64,000 nt of DNA. Origin: Ignavibacteriota bacterium (GTDB lineage Bacteria; Bacteroidota; Ignavibacteria; UBA10030; UBA6906). The stretch spans positions 62,001-126,000 of the forward strand of contig JADJHP010000009.1 of the NCBI GenBank assembly GCA_016707525.1. Direction: 5' to 3'. Under the pieces are notes generated by a model that ran no database searches, was not told where the DNA came from, and worked only from the letters and a program-made list of their open reading frames with translations. Positions 52,035-60,770 of the stretch are shown here, piece after piece. Position 1 is the stretch's first letter, and every line of letters begins with the position of its first letter. The position numbers were made by a program, and so were the translations under genes.

Positions 52035-52405
52035 TGGAGTTTGATCTCAAGTTTCGGGGGATTCTCGTCCTGGCTGTCCTCGTCGATCTTCAGGATCCTG
52101 ATGGAGCGGATCGCCGCGATCGGAAAGATGGTCTCGGTCCCATCCTCATCCACGATGAAGTGGTCCATTTCGACGGCCTTCAGGATGCCGATGGTGGTGT
52201 GCTCACCTTTGAACCGTGCAAGGACGTCTTTGATCATGACACCGGACTTGCCCGTGACCTGTGGCGGTGCGGCGGGGCGCTGCGGTTCAGCCGCGGGCGG
52301 AGGGGTCACGGCCTTCTTCTTCTGCGCGAGAGCATCCGCAGACCCGAACGCAACGACGAGTGCCACAAGCATGAGCATGATGAGGGGAACGCGTGCGGTC
52401 TTCAT
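52031..52405 (-). CDS. Secreted small hypothetical protein
   Basis: 124 residues with a signal peptide (ending ALA-QKKK), a Pro/Ala-rich linker (TPPPAAEPQRPAAPP) and a C-terminal part of about 75 residues rich in beta strands (IGILKAVEMDHFIVDEDGTETIFPIAAIRSIRIL). The C-terminal part looks like a small beta-barrel of the SH3/LSm kind, but I recognise no family. It overlaps ridA by ATGA. Confidence 0.7.
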   Translation of the reverse strand: MKTARVPLIMLMLVALVVAFGSADALAQKKKAVTPPPAAEPQRPAAPPQVTGKSGVMIKDVLARFKGEHTTIGILKAVEMDHFIVDEDGTETIFPIAAIRSIRILKIDEDSQDENPPKLEIKLQ

Positions 52406-52448
52406 GGCTTCTCTCCTTGTTCACAGTGTAGTGGTCTGTCTGGATCCT

Positions 52449-52931
52449 TCACATCTTGTAGCCGATCATCCGGAGGAACGCTCTGCGTTGCGCAATGTCT
52501 TCAGGACCTTCGATCCCCTTGCTCTTCTCACCGTCGATCACGCCAAGGATCCCGCGCCCCTGGTCCGTGGAAGCGATGATCACGGAGGTGGGGTTCGCTG
52601 TCGCGCAATGAATGCGGCAGACCTCCGGCACATTCTTGATCGCATTCAGGATGTTCACCGGGAAGCCCTGCTCCATGAAGATGATGAAGCTGTGCCCGGC
52701 GGCAAGCCGCATGGCATTCTCGCAGGCGATCTTCACCAGACGTTCCTCATTGCCTGCATGGCGCACGAGGCACGGCCCCGATGCTTCACAGAATGCAAGG
52801 CCGAATTTCATCGCCGGGTTGGTCTGGACGATCGCCTCATACAGATCTTCCACGGTCTTGATGAAGTGCGAATGGCCGAGGATGAAATTCATCTCGGCGG
52901 GTTTCTCGATCTGGACGATGGACAGGTCCAT
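52449..52931 (-). CDS. Adenosine-specific kinase (DUF355 family)
   Basis: 160 residues. The DUF355 family (first structure from Pyrobaculum) was described as an adenosine-specific kinase. Marks here are EMNFILGHSHFIKTVEDLYEA, GLAFCEASGPCLVR, and CRIHCATANPTSVIIA. The ATG at 52931 has AAGGA 8 bases upstream and overlaps sixA. With adenosine deaminase in the same operon, adenosine handling is a plausible joint role. Confidence 0.87.
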   Translation of the reverse strand: MDLSIVQIEKPAEMNFILGHSHFIKTVEDLYEAIVQTNPAMKFGLAFCEASGPCLVRHAGNEERLVKIACENAMRLAAGHSFIIFMEQGFPVNILNAIKNVPEVCRIHCATANPTSVIIASTDQGRGILGVIDGEKSKGIEGPEDIAQRRAFLRMIGYKM

Positions 52932-52942
52932 AACGCGTTCCT

Positions 52943-53446
52943 TCATCCCTTCGTGGGAATGAGTGCCCTGACGAGGTCAGGCGTGAGCAACCACTGCAGC
53001 CGCGCCGCCCCGGCCCCCGCACCACGAGGCAGCATGAGCGATGCCATGGCTCCCGGCGGCATGACGATCTCCGTCGCCGCATCCGCGATGAGGAATGCGA
53101 TCAGGTGCGTCATGTCCGGCTGATGGCCGACGAGAACAACGGAGGATGCACCGGTCGATTGAAGCCGGGACACGACAGCCTTGAACTGCACTCCGGGCGC
53201 GAGCTCATCCCACAACTGCGGGGCCGGCAACGTCCCGTACGGCTCCCCCAGCAACAGCGCGGTCATCCTGGCACGCAGCAGCGGACTGGAGATCAATGTC
53301 GGCGTCGCCGATTCCATCCGCGCCAGCACCTGCCCCATCAACCGGATATCGCTTTCTCCCTGTGGCGAGAGCGGCCGCTCGCTGTCCGAAGTGATCGCCC
53401 CGCCTATCGCCCTGGCATCCCCATGGCGGACGATATAGACGTTCAT
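52943..53446 (-). CDS. SixA-type phosphohistidine phosphatase
   Basis: 167 residues of the histidine-phosphatase superfamily. The catalytic RHG is at residues 7-9 (YIVRHGDA) and the second His is in VGHQPD. SixA removes phosphate from histidine in phosphorelay proteins, notably the nitrogen-type PTS in E. coli. HPr and enzyme I are encoded in this window. The gene overlaps add by ATGA-type sharing. Confidence 0.88.
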   Translation of the reverse strand: MNVYIVRHGDARAIGGAITSDSERPLSPQGESDIRLMGQVLARMESATPTLISSPLLRARMTALLLGEPYGTLPAPQLWDELAPGVQFKAVVSRLQSTGASSVVLVGHQPDMTHLIAFLIADAATEIVMPPGAMASLMLPRGAGAGAARLQWLLTPDLVRALIPTKG

Positions 53447-54564
53447 GCCTTCCCCTTTGCGAACCTCTTCCGGGCCGCGGCATACCCCGGTTTGATGACG
53501 TCGTAGATGATCCCGATGCGTTTATTGTACGGCAGGAACGCACTCTTCATCGCGTTGATGGTCAGCTTCTCGAGATCATCAAGTGTCAATTTGAAGACCT
53601 GGTGCGCGATCTTGTATTCCTTCGTCATGGTGGTCGCACTCATCAACCGGTCATCGGTGTTGAGCGTGACGCGGAATTTGTACTTGTGGTAGACGCCGAA
53701 CGGATGCTCCTCGAGACTCTTTACCGCACCCGTGTCCACGTTGCTGGTCAGACAGATCTCCAGCGGCAGGCGCTTGTCGAGGACGTACTGCGCAAGGTAT
53801 CCCATGCGCACGATCTTGTTCTTGTTCTTCTTGTCGAGTCCGATATCCTCGATCAGGCGCGTGGCATGGCCGATACGGTGGGCGCCGCACCACTGCAATG
53901 CCTGCCAGATACTTTCCTTGCCGAATGCTTCCCCGGCATGGACGGTGATATTGAAATTCTCGCGCTGGATGTAGTGGAAGGCATCGACGTGCTTCTTCGG
54001 CGGATAGCCGCCTTCCTCCCCCGCAAGATCGAATCCGACCACGCCGCGCTCACGGAAATCGACCGCCAGCTCCGCCATCTCCAGCGAAAGCTTCATGTTG
54101 CGCATGGCACAGATGATCACGCCGAACTCGACCCCGAAATCTTTCTTGCCGCGCTCCAGCCCGCGGAGCACCGCGTTGACCACGTCGTCATGGTGGAGGC
54201 CACGTTCCGTATGAAAGACGGGAGCGAACCGGGTCTCCACATAGACCACGCCGTCGTTCTTCATATCTTCCATCATCTCATAGGCGACCCGCTCCAGGCC
54301 TTCCTCGGTCTGCATCACCGCGCAGGTATGGGCGAATCCCTCAAGATACAGCGGGAGACTTCCCCGTTGGGCCCCCCGGTGGAACCATTCAGCCAGCTCA
54401 CCGGGATCCGTAGTCGGAAGACCCGTATACCCGATCTCCCGGGCAAGCTCGATGATGGTCTTCGGACGGAGTCCTCCGTCGAGGTGGTCATGGAGAAGAA
54501 CCTTGGGAAGAGTGCGGATAAACTGCTCTGTAATGCGCATAGGAGAGATAGAGAGGTTGGACAT
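53443..54564 (-). CDS. add: Adenosine deaminase
   Basis: 373 residues. It deaminates adenosine to inosine. The zinc ligands and active residues are in LLHDHLDGGL, TVHAGEAFGKE, RIGHATRL, TSNVDTGAV and TLNTDDRLMS. The ATG at 54564 lies five bases after the -10 box TATTTT, with no ribosome site, so the mRNA may be leaderless; ATG 54540 is an alternative. It may work with ahcY, removing the adenosine made in the methyl cycle. Confidence 0.93.
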   Translation of the reverse strand: MSNLSISPMRITEQFIRTLPKVLLHDHLDGGLRPKTIIELAREIGYTGLPTTDPGELAEWFHRGAQRGSLPLYLEGFAHTCAVMQTEEGLERVAYEMMEDMKNDGVVYVETRFAPVFHTERGLHHDDVVNAVLRGLERGKKDFGVEFGVIICAMRNMKLSLEMAELAVDFRERGVVGFDLAGEEGGYPPKKHVDAFHYIQRENFNITVHAGEAFGKESIWQALQWCGAHRIGHATRLIEDIGLDKKNKNKIVRMGYLAQYVLDKRLPLEICLTSNVDTGAVKSLEEHPFGVYHKYKFRVTLNTDDRLMSATTMTKEYKIAHQVFKLTLDDLEKLTINAMKSAFLPYNKRIGIIYDVIKPGYAAARKRFAKGKA

Positions 54565-54569
54565 TTGCC

Positions 54570-54598
54570 AAAATAACAACTGAAGGGGTAAAAATCAA
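54570..54598 (-). promoter_or_regulatory. add promoter giving a leaderless start
   Basis: TTGATT (54593-54598) and TATTTT (54570-54575) are 17 bases apart on the minus strand. The expected first base of the transcript is the A of ATG 54564. Confidence 0.6.
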
Positions 54599-54605
54599 TG
54601 AAAGG

Positions 54606-54634
54606 TTGATTTTGAAAGGGGTTTTCTCTATATA
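54606..54634 (+). promoter_or_regulatory. Promoter of the second NtrC-type regulator
   Basis: TTGATT (54606-54611) and TATATA (54629-54634) are 17 bases apart. Its -35 box is only seven bases from the -35 box of the divergent add promoter, so the two may compete or share control. Confidence 0.65.
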
Positions 54635-54662
54635 AGCAGGGGGAAAAACAGGGCCAACACGT

Positions 54663-56030
54663 ATGTCCAAAAAAGATACATCCGTCCTCGTCGTTGATGA
54701 CGAGGAAACCTTCCGATATCTGCTCTCATCGCTGATCGGCACGGCAGGCTACGCCGTTGATACCGCCGCCGATGGCGTGGCAGCGATCAACGCGGTCCAG
54801 ACAAAGCTCTACCACGTGGTCCTGCTCGATATCCGTATGCCGAAGGTGGACGGCATCGAGGTGCTGAAATTCATCAAGAATAACCACCCGGGCATCGAAG
54901 TGATCATGCTCACGGGCACGTCGGACGTCAAGACGGCCGTGGAATGCATGCGCCTGGGGGCCTACAATTTCATCACCAAACCGACCACGGCCGACGAACT
55001 CCTGACGACCATCGGACGCGCCATCGAGCGCCGGCAACTGATGATCGATAACTTCCTGATGAAGGACCAGTTGGACCGCCTGCAGGGGACGCAGGAAATG
55101 GTCGGCAAGAGCGAGGCCTTCCAGAAGGTGCTCGAGATCGCAGCAAAGGTTGCCCCGACCGAATCGACGGTCCTTATCCAGGGTAACAGCGGTACCGGTA
55201 AAGAACTTATCGCCAATTTCATCTTCAAGAACAGTCTCCGCGCGAACGCTCCGTTCGTGACGCTGAACTGTGCCTCGATCCCCGATACACTCATCGAAAG
55301 CGAACTGTTCGGACACGAGAAAGGTGCCTTCACCGATGCCCGCGCCACCAAGCCCGGTATCGTGGAGATCGCCAACAACGGGACGTTGTTCCTGGACGAG
55401 ATCGGCGATATCAGCCCGGTGGTCCAACCCAAGATCCTCCGCTTCATCCAGAGCGGTGAGTTCCGCCGGGTGGGCGGGAATACCACACTGAACGCCGATG
55501 TCCGCATCCTCTCGGCAACGAACAAGAACCTGAAGGACGAGGTGCGCGAGGGCCGCTTCCGCGAGGACCTGCTCTACCGCCTCAATGTCATCACCATCGA
55601 GATCCCGCCACTCCGCCAGCGGAAGCAGGATATCCCCCTGCTGGTCGCATCGTTCCTCGCCAACCGGATGAAAACGAAGGTGAAGACGACCATCTCCCAG
55701 AAGGCGCTGGAGATCCTGATCGAGTACGATTGGCCGGGGAACATCCGCGAACTGGAGAATGTGATCGAACGCGCGGCGATCCTCTGCCGGAACAACTTGA
55801 TCGAACCGGTCGACCTGTCGCTGCCCAATGCACCCATGACCCTTCCTGCCAGCACATCGGGCGACCAGAAGATCGGGACGGCGGTGGCACTCAAAGAGAT
55901 CGAGCGCTACCACATCGAAGGGGTGTTGCGGAGCTTCCGCGGGAACAAGGCCGAATCCGCCAAGGTACTGGGGATCAGCCTGAAGACGCTGTATACCAAG
56001 ATCCAACAGTATCAGATCAAACTCGGGTAA
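54663..56030 (+). CDS. NtrC-family response regulator with altered GAFTGA loop
   Basis: 455 residues. The receiver has DDEE and phosphoacceptor Asp56 (VVLLDIRMP) and Lys in ITKPT. The AAA+ domain has Walker A GNSGTGKE (174-181) and Walker B LFLDEIGD. The sigma-54 contact loop reads GAFTDA (221-226), not GAFTGA. A Fis-type helix-turn-helix ends the protein (SAKVLGISLKTLYTKIQ). No kinase is adjacent. The loop change may alter contact with sigma-54 or make it less dependent on activation. Divergent from add. Confidence 0.92.
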   Translation: MSKKDTSVLVVDDEETFRYLLSSLIGTAGYAVDTAADGVAAINAVQTKLYHVVLLDIRMPKVDGIEVLKFIKNNHPGIEVIMLTGTSDVKTAVECMRLGAYNFITKPTTADELLTTIGRAIERRQLMIDNFLMKDQLDRLQGTQEMVGKSEAFQKVLEIAAKVAPTESTVLIQGNSGTGKELIANFIFKNSLRANAPFVTLNCASIPDTLIESELFGHEKGAFTDARATKPGIVEIANNGTLFLDEIGDISPVVQPKILRFIQSGEFRRVGGNTTLNADVRILSATNKNLKDEVREGRFREDLLYRLNVITIEIPPLRQRKQDIPLLVASFLANRMKTKVKTTISQKALEILIEYDWPGNIRELENVIERAAILCRNNLIEPVDLSLPNAPMTLPASTSGDQKIGTAVALKEIERYHIEGVLRSFRGNKAESAKVLGISLKTLYTKIQQYQIKLG

Positions 56031-56055
56031 CACCGACGCACATCGGATTTCATCC

Positions 56056-56085
56056 GTAGGGGGCCGTGCATGCACGGCCCCCTAC
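56056..56085. repeat. GC-rich 30-base palindrome, copy 1
   Basis: A perfect palindrome with arms GTAGGGGGCCGTGCA, 25 bases after the regulator stop, followed by TGTTTTACGG. It could end transcription. A near copy lies at 56161-56190 and the flanking words (CGGCATCCCATC versus CGACATTCCATC) also resemble each other. Confidence 0.75.
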
Positions 56086-56160
56086 ATGTTTTACGGCATC
56101 CCATCTGCTGACGGCTGCAAATAGATGCACCGCTCCTATACGTTTCACGACATTCCATCC

Positions 56161-56190
56161 GTGTGAGGGGCCGCATGCACGGCCCCCTAC
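56161..56190. repeat. GC-rich palindrome, copy 2
   Basis: GAGGGGCCG, then GCATGC-like centre, then CGGCCCCCTAC. It matches the first copy over its right arm and centre but has mismatches in the left arm. It reaches into the last codons of the symporter gene on the minus strand. Confidence 0.65.
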
Positions 56191-57659
56191 GTCGTTCTCG
56201 CCCTCATCTTCCCCCACATCCACACCGCCACACTGACCGCCAACCCCGGGAACATCGGTTCGATGCCCCACGGGTACGACTCGGCACTGCCATACTGCAA
56301 CTGCCAACCCGCAAGCATCCAGATCAGCGAGGTCAACCACCCACCAAGCATCGCGTAAAATGCCGTCCGCGCGTCCACACGCAGATCGTCGAAGTATGAC
56401 GTGACGAGCGGCACCAGCAAGCCGGGAACAAGCGTGGTACCGATCACATACCAGAGCTTGATCACCGAAGGCACGGCGAGCGCAAGACCGATGGCGAGCA
56501 CCGCACTTACGACCATCCCCCACTGCACACGCCGCCGCTCATGCTTCCCCGCCTCCTCCCCGTCCTGGAGACCCGCCTCGTGCTCCGTACTCCCTGCTCC
56601 ATACACCGTGCTGCCCTGTTCTCTCCAGCCCCTCATCAACCGAACCATATCACGCCCGAGCATGGTCCCCGACACCAGCATCAGGGTGTTGAGCGTGGAC
56701 ATCATCGTCGCGAGCAACCCCACAAAGAAGAACCCTTTCGCCACCGGCGGCAGAAGCGCTTCAGCGATCAGCGGATACGCCATCACCGGCTGCGTGATCC
56801 CGGGCAATGCTGCGCGCGCATACAAGCCCACGGTCGCGGTCATCATGTCAAAGATCACCCAGAAGAGCACGGACCACAGGATCCCTCTTCGTGCAACGTC
56901 AGGCGATGACGCTGCGGCACAACGCTGGTAGAAGGATGGGTCGACGAGCGTCCACAATGCGATGAAGAACCAAACGATGATGAATTGCGGCGACGACCCG
57001 CCGTGCCACGTCAGATGCAATGGCGGAAGATGGGCGGCAAGGAAATCCCATCCACCATACGCATGCACGGCGAACGGAAGAATGAGCCCGAACCCGGCGA
57101 ACATCAGAATGAACTCGTACACATCCGTATACACATCGGCCCGGAATCCGCCGGCGAGCAGGAACACACCTGTGACGATCGTACCGCTGAGGATGCACAG
57201 CGGCAACCCCCACCCGGTGATCATCTGGATGAGCACGCCGATCATCAACACATACGGAGCCGGCGTCATGAGAAGGAAGGTCAGCCACGCCCCCAGGAAC
57301 GCAGTCCGCCGGTCATACACCTGCTCGAGACGGTCGGGGATGGTGATCCCTCCGGCAGAGCGGATCCGTCCCGCAAGAAGGAATGCAAACAGAATGGCAA
57401 AGATGTAGTACGGCACGCCCTGCATCACCCAGGTGGCAATGCCGACAGAGTACGTGAACTCCCCCACACCGAGGATGCCTCCGTACCACGTGGACACAAG
57501 CGTCATCACGAAGACCGGGACGGTCAGGGAGCGCCCGGCGAGCAGGAATTCCGCCGCGCTACGTGCGCGCTGGCGCCGTACCGCATACCAACCGATCCCG
57601 AGCACGCCTGCCACGTACAACACGACCACCGCGATGTCCCACCCGGAGAAATGGATCAT
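56187..57659 (-). CDS. SSS-family sodium:solute symporter, candidate thiamine transporter
   Basis: 490 residues, about 13 hydrophobic helices, with sodium/solute symporter features: the N-terminal AAEFLLAGRSLTVPVFVMTLVSTWYGG and RIRSAGGITIPDRLEQVYDRR. It is the third gene of a TPP-riboswitch operon, after a TonB receptor and thiamine pyrophosphokinase, so it probably imports thiamine or a precursor across the inner membrane, in the place PnuT holds in other Bacteroidota. A cytoplasmic loop near residue 360 (STVYGAGSTEHEAGLQDG) is encoded by a heptamer repeat tract. The ATG at 57659 is the better start of two. Confidence 0.85.
   Translation of the reverse strand: MIHFSGWDIAVVVLYVAGVLGIGWYAVRRQRARSAAEFLLAGRSLTVPVFVMTLVSTWYGGILGVGEFTYSVGIATWVMQGVPYYIFAILFAFLLAGRIRSAGGITIPDRLEQVYDRRTAFLGAWLTFLLMTPAPYVLMIGVLIQMITGWGLPLCILSGTIVTGVFLLAGGFRADVYTDVYEFILMFAGFGLILPFAVHAYGGWDFLAAHLPPLHLTWHGGSSPQFIIVWFFIALWTLVDPSFYQRCAAASSPDVARRGILWSVLFWVIFDMMTATVGLYARAALPGITQPVMAYPLIAEALLPPVAKGFFFVGLLATMMSTLNTLMLVSGTMLGRDMVRLMRGWREQGSTVYGAGSTEHEAGLQDGEEAGKHERRRVQWGMVVSAVLAIGLALAVPSVIKLWYVIGTTLVPGLLVPLVTSYFDDLRVDARTAFYAMLGGWLTSLIWMLAGWQLQYGSAESYPWGIEPMFPGLAVSVAVWMWGKMRARTT
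56579..56613. repeat. Heptamer repeat tract inside the symporter gene
   Basis: Five words in a row, CGTGCTC, CGTACTC, CCTGCTC, CATACAC and CGTGCTG, read on the plus strand. The seven-base step does not follow codons, so the protein loop is not itself a repeat. The insert keeps the frame of the symporter. Confidence 0.65.
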
Positions 57660-57688
57660 CGTCCCCGTCCGCACCTGGCCAGGACCAT

Positions 57689-58318
57689 TCAGTGATCTCC
57701 GAAGCGCGCGAGCACAAGCACCATCAAACGGCCATGCTTGATGTTCACGGAGAACGAACGTCCGCGGACCACATTGCTCACCGCAACATCACCGGTGCGG
57801 AGCGTACCCTCCACCAGCGGGTACCGGAGCCCGCGCAGCGTGACGCCGGAACACGTGCCGAAGGGCACAAGACTGACGGTGGTGCCGGACGGCGCAGTGA
57901 ACTTCCGCGTAGCGGTGATCGGCACAGCATACCAATCCTCACCGACGAAGCAGATATCCATATCCGGCAGATAGTGCCAGCACACGGACAGGTTCGCCAG
58001 GGTCATATCCAACCTGCGTCCCGTCGCCCCTGCGATGATCATCGCCGTGTCGCCCTCGGCAGCACAGTGGTCCAGTGCCTTCTCGAGGTCAGTGTTGTCC
58101 TGACTCGGGATGCGGATGGTCGGCACCTTCGCAAAAACACGGCGCGTGGCGGGCGTCACCGAGTCGAGGTCGCCGAGAATGAGGTCAGGCACGAGTCCGA
58201 CCGCACGGACGGCATTGGCACCGCCGTCGGCGGCAACCATACGGTCGGCCCGCGTCAGCATCCGCCGCACGAGACCGCGGGACGGCGGTTCACCATTGCA
58301 AATGAGCAGCGTGGTCAT
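57689..58318 (-). CDS. thiN: Thiamine pyrophosphokinase
   Basis: 209 residues. It makes thiamine diphosphate from thiamine and ATP. The family residues are in ADGGANAV, PDLILGDLDSV, and the QDNTDLEKALDH motif; the C-terminal part has the beta-barrel with GVTLRGLRYPL and SNVVRG. It is the second gene of the riboswitch operon, so it traps imported thiamine as the active cofactor. The gap to the receptor gene is 15 bases. Confidence 0.93.
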   Translation of the reverse strand: MTTLLICNGEPPSRGLVRRMLTRADRMVAADGGANAVRAVGLVPDLILGDLDSVTPATRRVFAKVPTIRIPSQDNTDLEKALDHCAAEGDTAMIIAGATGRRLDMTLANLSVCWHYLPDMDICFVGEDWYAVPITATRKFTAPSGTTVSLVPFGTCSGVTLRGLRYPLVEGTLRTGDVAVSNVVRGRSFSVNIKHGRLMVLVLARFGDH

Positions 58319-58333
58319 GAGATGCTCCTCCTG

Positions 58334-60745
58334 TCAGAGCATGATCGCGATCTGGAAATATGCGTTGCGTTCCGCACCCACGAAGAACTGATCGCCTTCA
58401 CCATACGCAGCGTACAACGTGTCAAAGATGTTGTTCACCTGGACCTTTGCTTCAACGTCCACATCTTGTAGGATGCCACGGAAAAGCCACGAGCTCGCGG
58501 CATCGGCAACGAAGAACGGGTCCACCGTGCGGGCTTCGTCCTGGAAGTTGTCGGTGTACTGCTTGCCAATGTACCGAGCGGAAAGCGAAAAAGAAAATGG
58601 TCCGTGACGGTGTGCCAGCCGCATATTGGCAAGGAAGGATGGGAACCCCGCGATAGGGTTGCCGTCCAGGGCCTGAGCGCTCCCTCTCGAGTAATCCCTG
58701 TGCCGGATGAACGAGTTCCGGCTCAGGGTCGCATGGGCCTCAACATCCAACCCCTCGACGATCCGCACACGTCCTCCCGCCTCGATCCCCAGATGCCGCG
58801 TCCGTGCCGCATTGCCGGTGATCGGTTGCCCGAACCGGTCCACCTGACCGCTTTTCACGATCTCGTCGGTGAATTCCATCCAGTACAGGTTCACCGAAAG
58901 CCGCACATCATCACTCGTATAGCCGCCACCGAGCTCGACATCCAACAATGCCTCGGGCGTGACCAGAGGATCGACGAAATTGAACCTCCCGGCCGCATCC
59001 TGCGCGAACTGCGGGGCCACGCCCCCCCACGAGGCGGGTGTGCTCGCTTCGGCAGCATCGTAGAGATTCTTCAGCCGGGGTTCCCGCTGTGTGTAGCCGA
59101 TGTTCGTGTAGAGATTCCACGACGGGTCGAGATTCAGGTTGAGACCCACCCGGGGATTCAGGAAGTGATAGGGGACCGCAAAGTCGTTCCCGAGAAATTT
59201 CTCATCATAGAGGCGGTACCGGTTGTACGCATACTGGAGCGAGGCCATGACCGTCATGTCCGATGGCAGGTCCTGGATCACATGAACATAGGCCGACCCC
59301 ATGTCCTTCGCTCCGCGGTACTCATAGTACCGGTGGTCCAGCGGAACCCCCACCGGCAACTCTTGTGTCCACTGCACACGCCCCCAGTGCTGCGAACGGT
59401 GCAACCGTACTTCACCGCCAACGATCACTTCTCCGGTCCCATGCTTCCACGTGAGGCGCGGGAGGAATCCCCACTGCCGGTTCTCCACCTTCGCGCGGAT
59501 GAGCGCTCCCGGGAGATAGAGCGTATCGGGATCACCAGCGATCTGGAAACCGTTGTCCCGTGTGATGCGATAGTACGAGTACGGCGCCCAGGTTCCGTCA
59601 TAGTCGAAGAACCCCTCCCCAAGGACAAGAAAGGCAGTGGAGTTCAGGGTCAGGGCGGGTGTGAGGTGCCATTCATGGAGAAGCTCATAGTGCGGCTGGG
59701 AGAAATTCTCGATCTCTTCCGGCCTGGCAATGGGATTGGCGCGGCGGCGGTCGCGGTCCTGCACGTCGGATTTCGGGATGCCATAGTACGCGAGCCCATC
59801 GGAGACCGGCCCGCCATAGATGTGCACCTGCGTGGTCATCGTCGCATCGTACCTCGCGAATCCGAGGAAATAGCTGTTGAAGTCGGCCCATGCGCGGTCG
59901 CGATACCCGCTGCTCATGATCTTGGAGAGACGCGCATGCATGGCATACGTGTTCTCAATGAGTCCGGAAGAAAATGCCGCCGAGTATTTCCGCGTGTTGT
60001 AACTCCCGATCCCCGCGAGCAGATGCAACGACCGTTCACGCCCGAGATGGGAGGTGACGAGGTTCACCGAACCTCCGATGGCAGGTGGGCCGTAGAACGA
60101 GCTGCCGGCACCACGCTGGACCTGAATGTCCTGGGCGCTCCCGGCAATATCCGGAAGATCCAGCCAGTAGACATTGTGGTCTTCGGGATCGTTCTGGGGG
60201 ATGCCATTCACCATCACCGCGATGCGACGCGCATCGAACCCGCGGATGTTCAGATAGGTGTACCCGATCCCGTTGCCGCTCTCGGAGTAGTAGGTCGTGG
60301 AGGGGAGTTCTGCGAGCAGTGCCGGAATATCCTGCACGGTATGTCGCTCGCGCAGCGACTGCCCTTCGAGGGTCGAAAAGGCCGCAGGGGTTTCCCGCTC
60401 GCGTCCGCGCGTGGCGGTGACCGTCATCGGTTGGCCCGGCAGAACCGTGGGCATGAGCACCACGGTCACGTCGACCGCCACATCCTCGGTCACGGTGATG
60501 CCCGAGAGGGACGGGACGTACCCGACGAATGTCGTGCGCAGGGTGGTGAGGCCTGCCGGAACACCCGTGAGCACGCACCGACCGGTGCTGTCGGTTTCAC
60601 CGGCGATCGATGCGACACCGATGGTACAATGGGCTCCGGCCAGCGGGCGGCGATGTTCGCCATCCCGCACGGTCACCCGTACCGTTCCTGCCAGCGCTCC
60701 CCCAACAGAGAGCATCAGCATGACGCAGAGCAGTTTTCGTTTCAT
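58334..60745 (-). CDS. TonB-dependent receptor, probable thiamine transporter
   Basis: 803 residues with a signal peptide (MKRKLLCVMLMLSVGGALAG). Residues 25-105 form a carboxypeptidase-like beta-sandwich (LAGAHCTIGVASIAGETDST, VGYVPSL). The plug follows (TVQDIPALLAELPSTTYYSE, NIRGFDARRIAVMVNGIPQN, VQRGAGSSFYGPPAIGGSVN), then a 22-strand barrel ending in FVGAERNAYFQIAIML. The TPP riboswitch directly upstream, and the pyrophosphokinase downstream, point to uptake of thiamine or its phosphates across the outer membrane. The ATG at 60745 has AGGGAGGAAG upstream. Confidence 0.92.
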   Translation of the reverse strand: MKRKLLCVMLMLSVGGALAGTVRVTVRDGEHRRPLAGAHCTIGVASIAGETDSTGRCVLTGVPAGLTTLRTTFVGYVPSLSGITVTEDVAVDVTVVLMPTVLPGQPMTVTATRGRERETPAAFSTLEGQSLRERHTVQDIPALLAELPSTTYYSESGNGIGYTYLNIRGFDARRIAVMVNGIPQNDPEDHNVYWLDLPDIAGSAQDIQVQRGAGSSFYGPPAIGGSVNLVTSHLGRERSLHLLAGIGSYNTRKYSAAFSSGLIENTYAMHARLSKIMSSGYRDRAWADFNSYFLGFARYDATMTTQVHIYGGPVSDGLAYYGIPKSDVQDRDRRRANPIARPEEIENFSQPHYELLHEWHLTPALTLNSTAFLVLGEGFFDYDGTWAPYSYYRITRDNGFQIAGDPDTLYLPGALIRAKVENRQWGFLPRLTWKHGTGEVIVGGEVRLHRSQHWGRVQWTQELPVGVPLDHRYYEYRGAKDMGSAYVHVIQDLPSDMTVMASLQYAYNRYRLYDEKFLGNDFAVPYHFLNPRVGLNLNLDPSWNLYTNIGYTQREPRLKNLYDAAEASTPASWGGVAPQFAQDAAGRFNFVDPLVTPEALLDVELGGGYTSDDVRLSVNLYWMEFTDEIVKSGQVDRFGQPITGNAARTRHLGIEAGGRVRIVEGLDVEAHATLSRNSFIRHRDYSRGSAQALDGNPIAGFPSFLANMRLAHRHGPFSFSLSARYIGKQYTDNFQDEARTVDPFFVADAASSWLFRGILQDVDVEAKVQVNNIFDTLYAAYGEGDQFFVGAERNAYFQIAIML

Positions 60746-60770
60746 CTCTTCCTCCCTACAAAAAACAATA

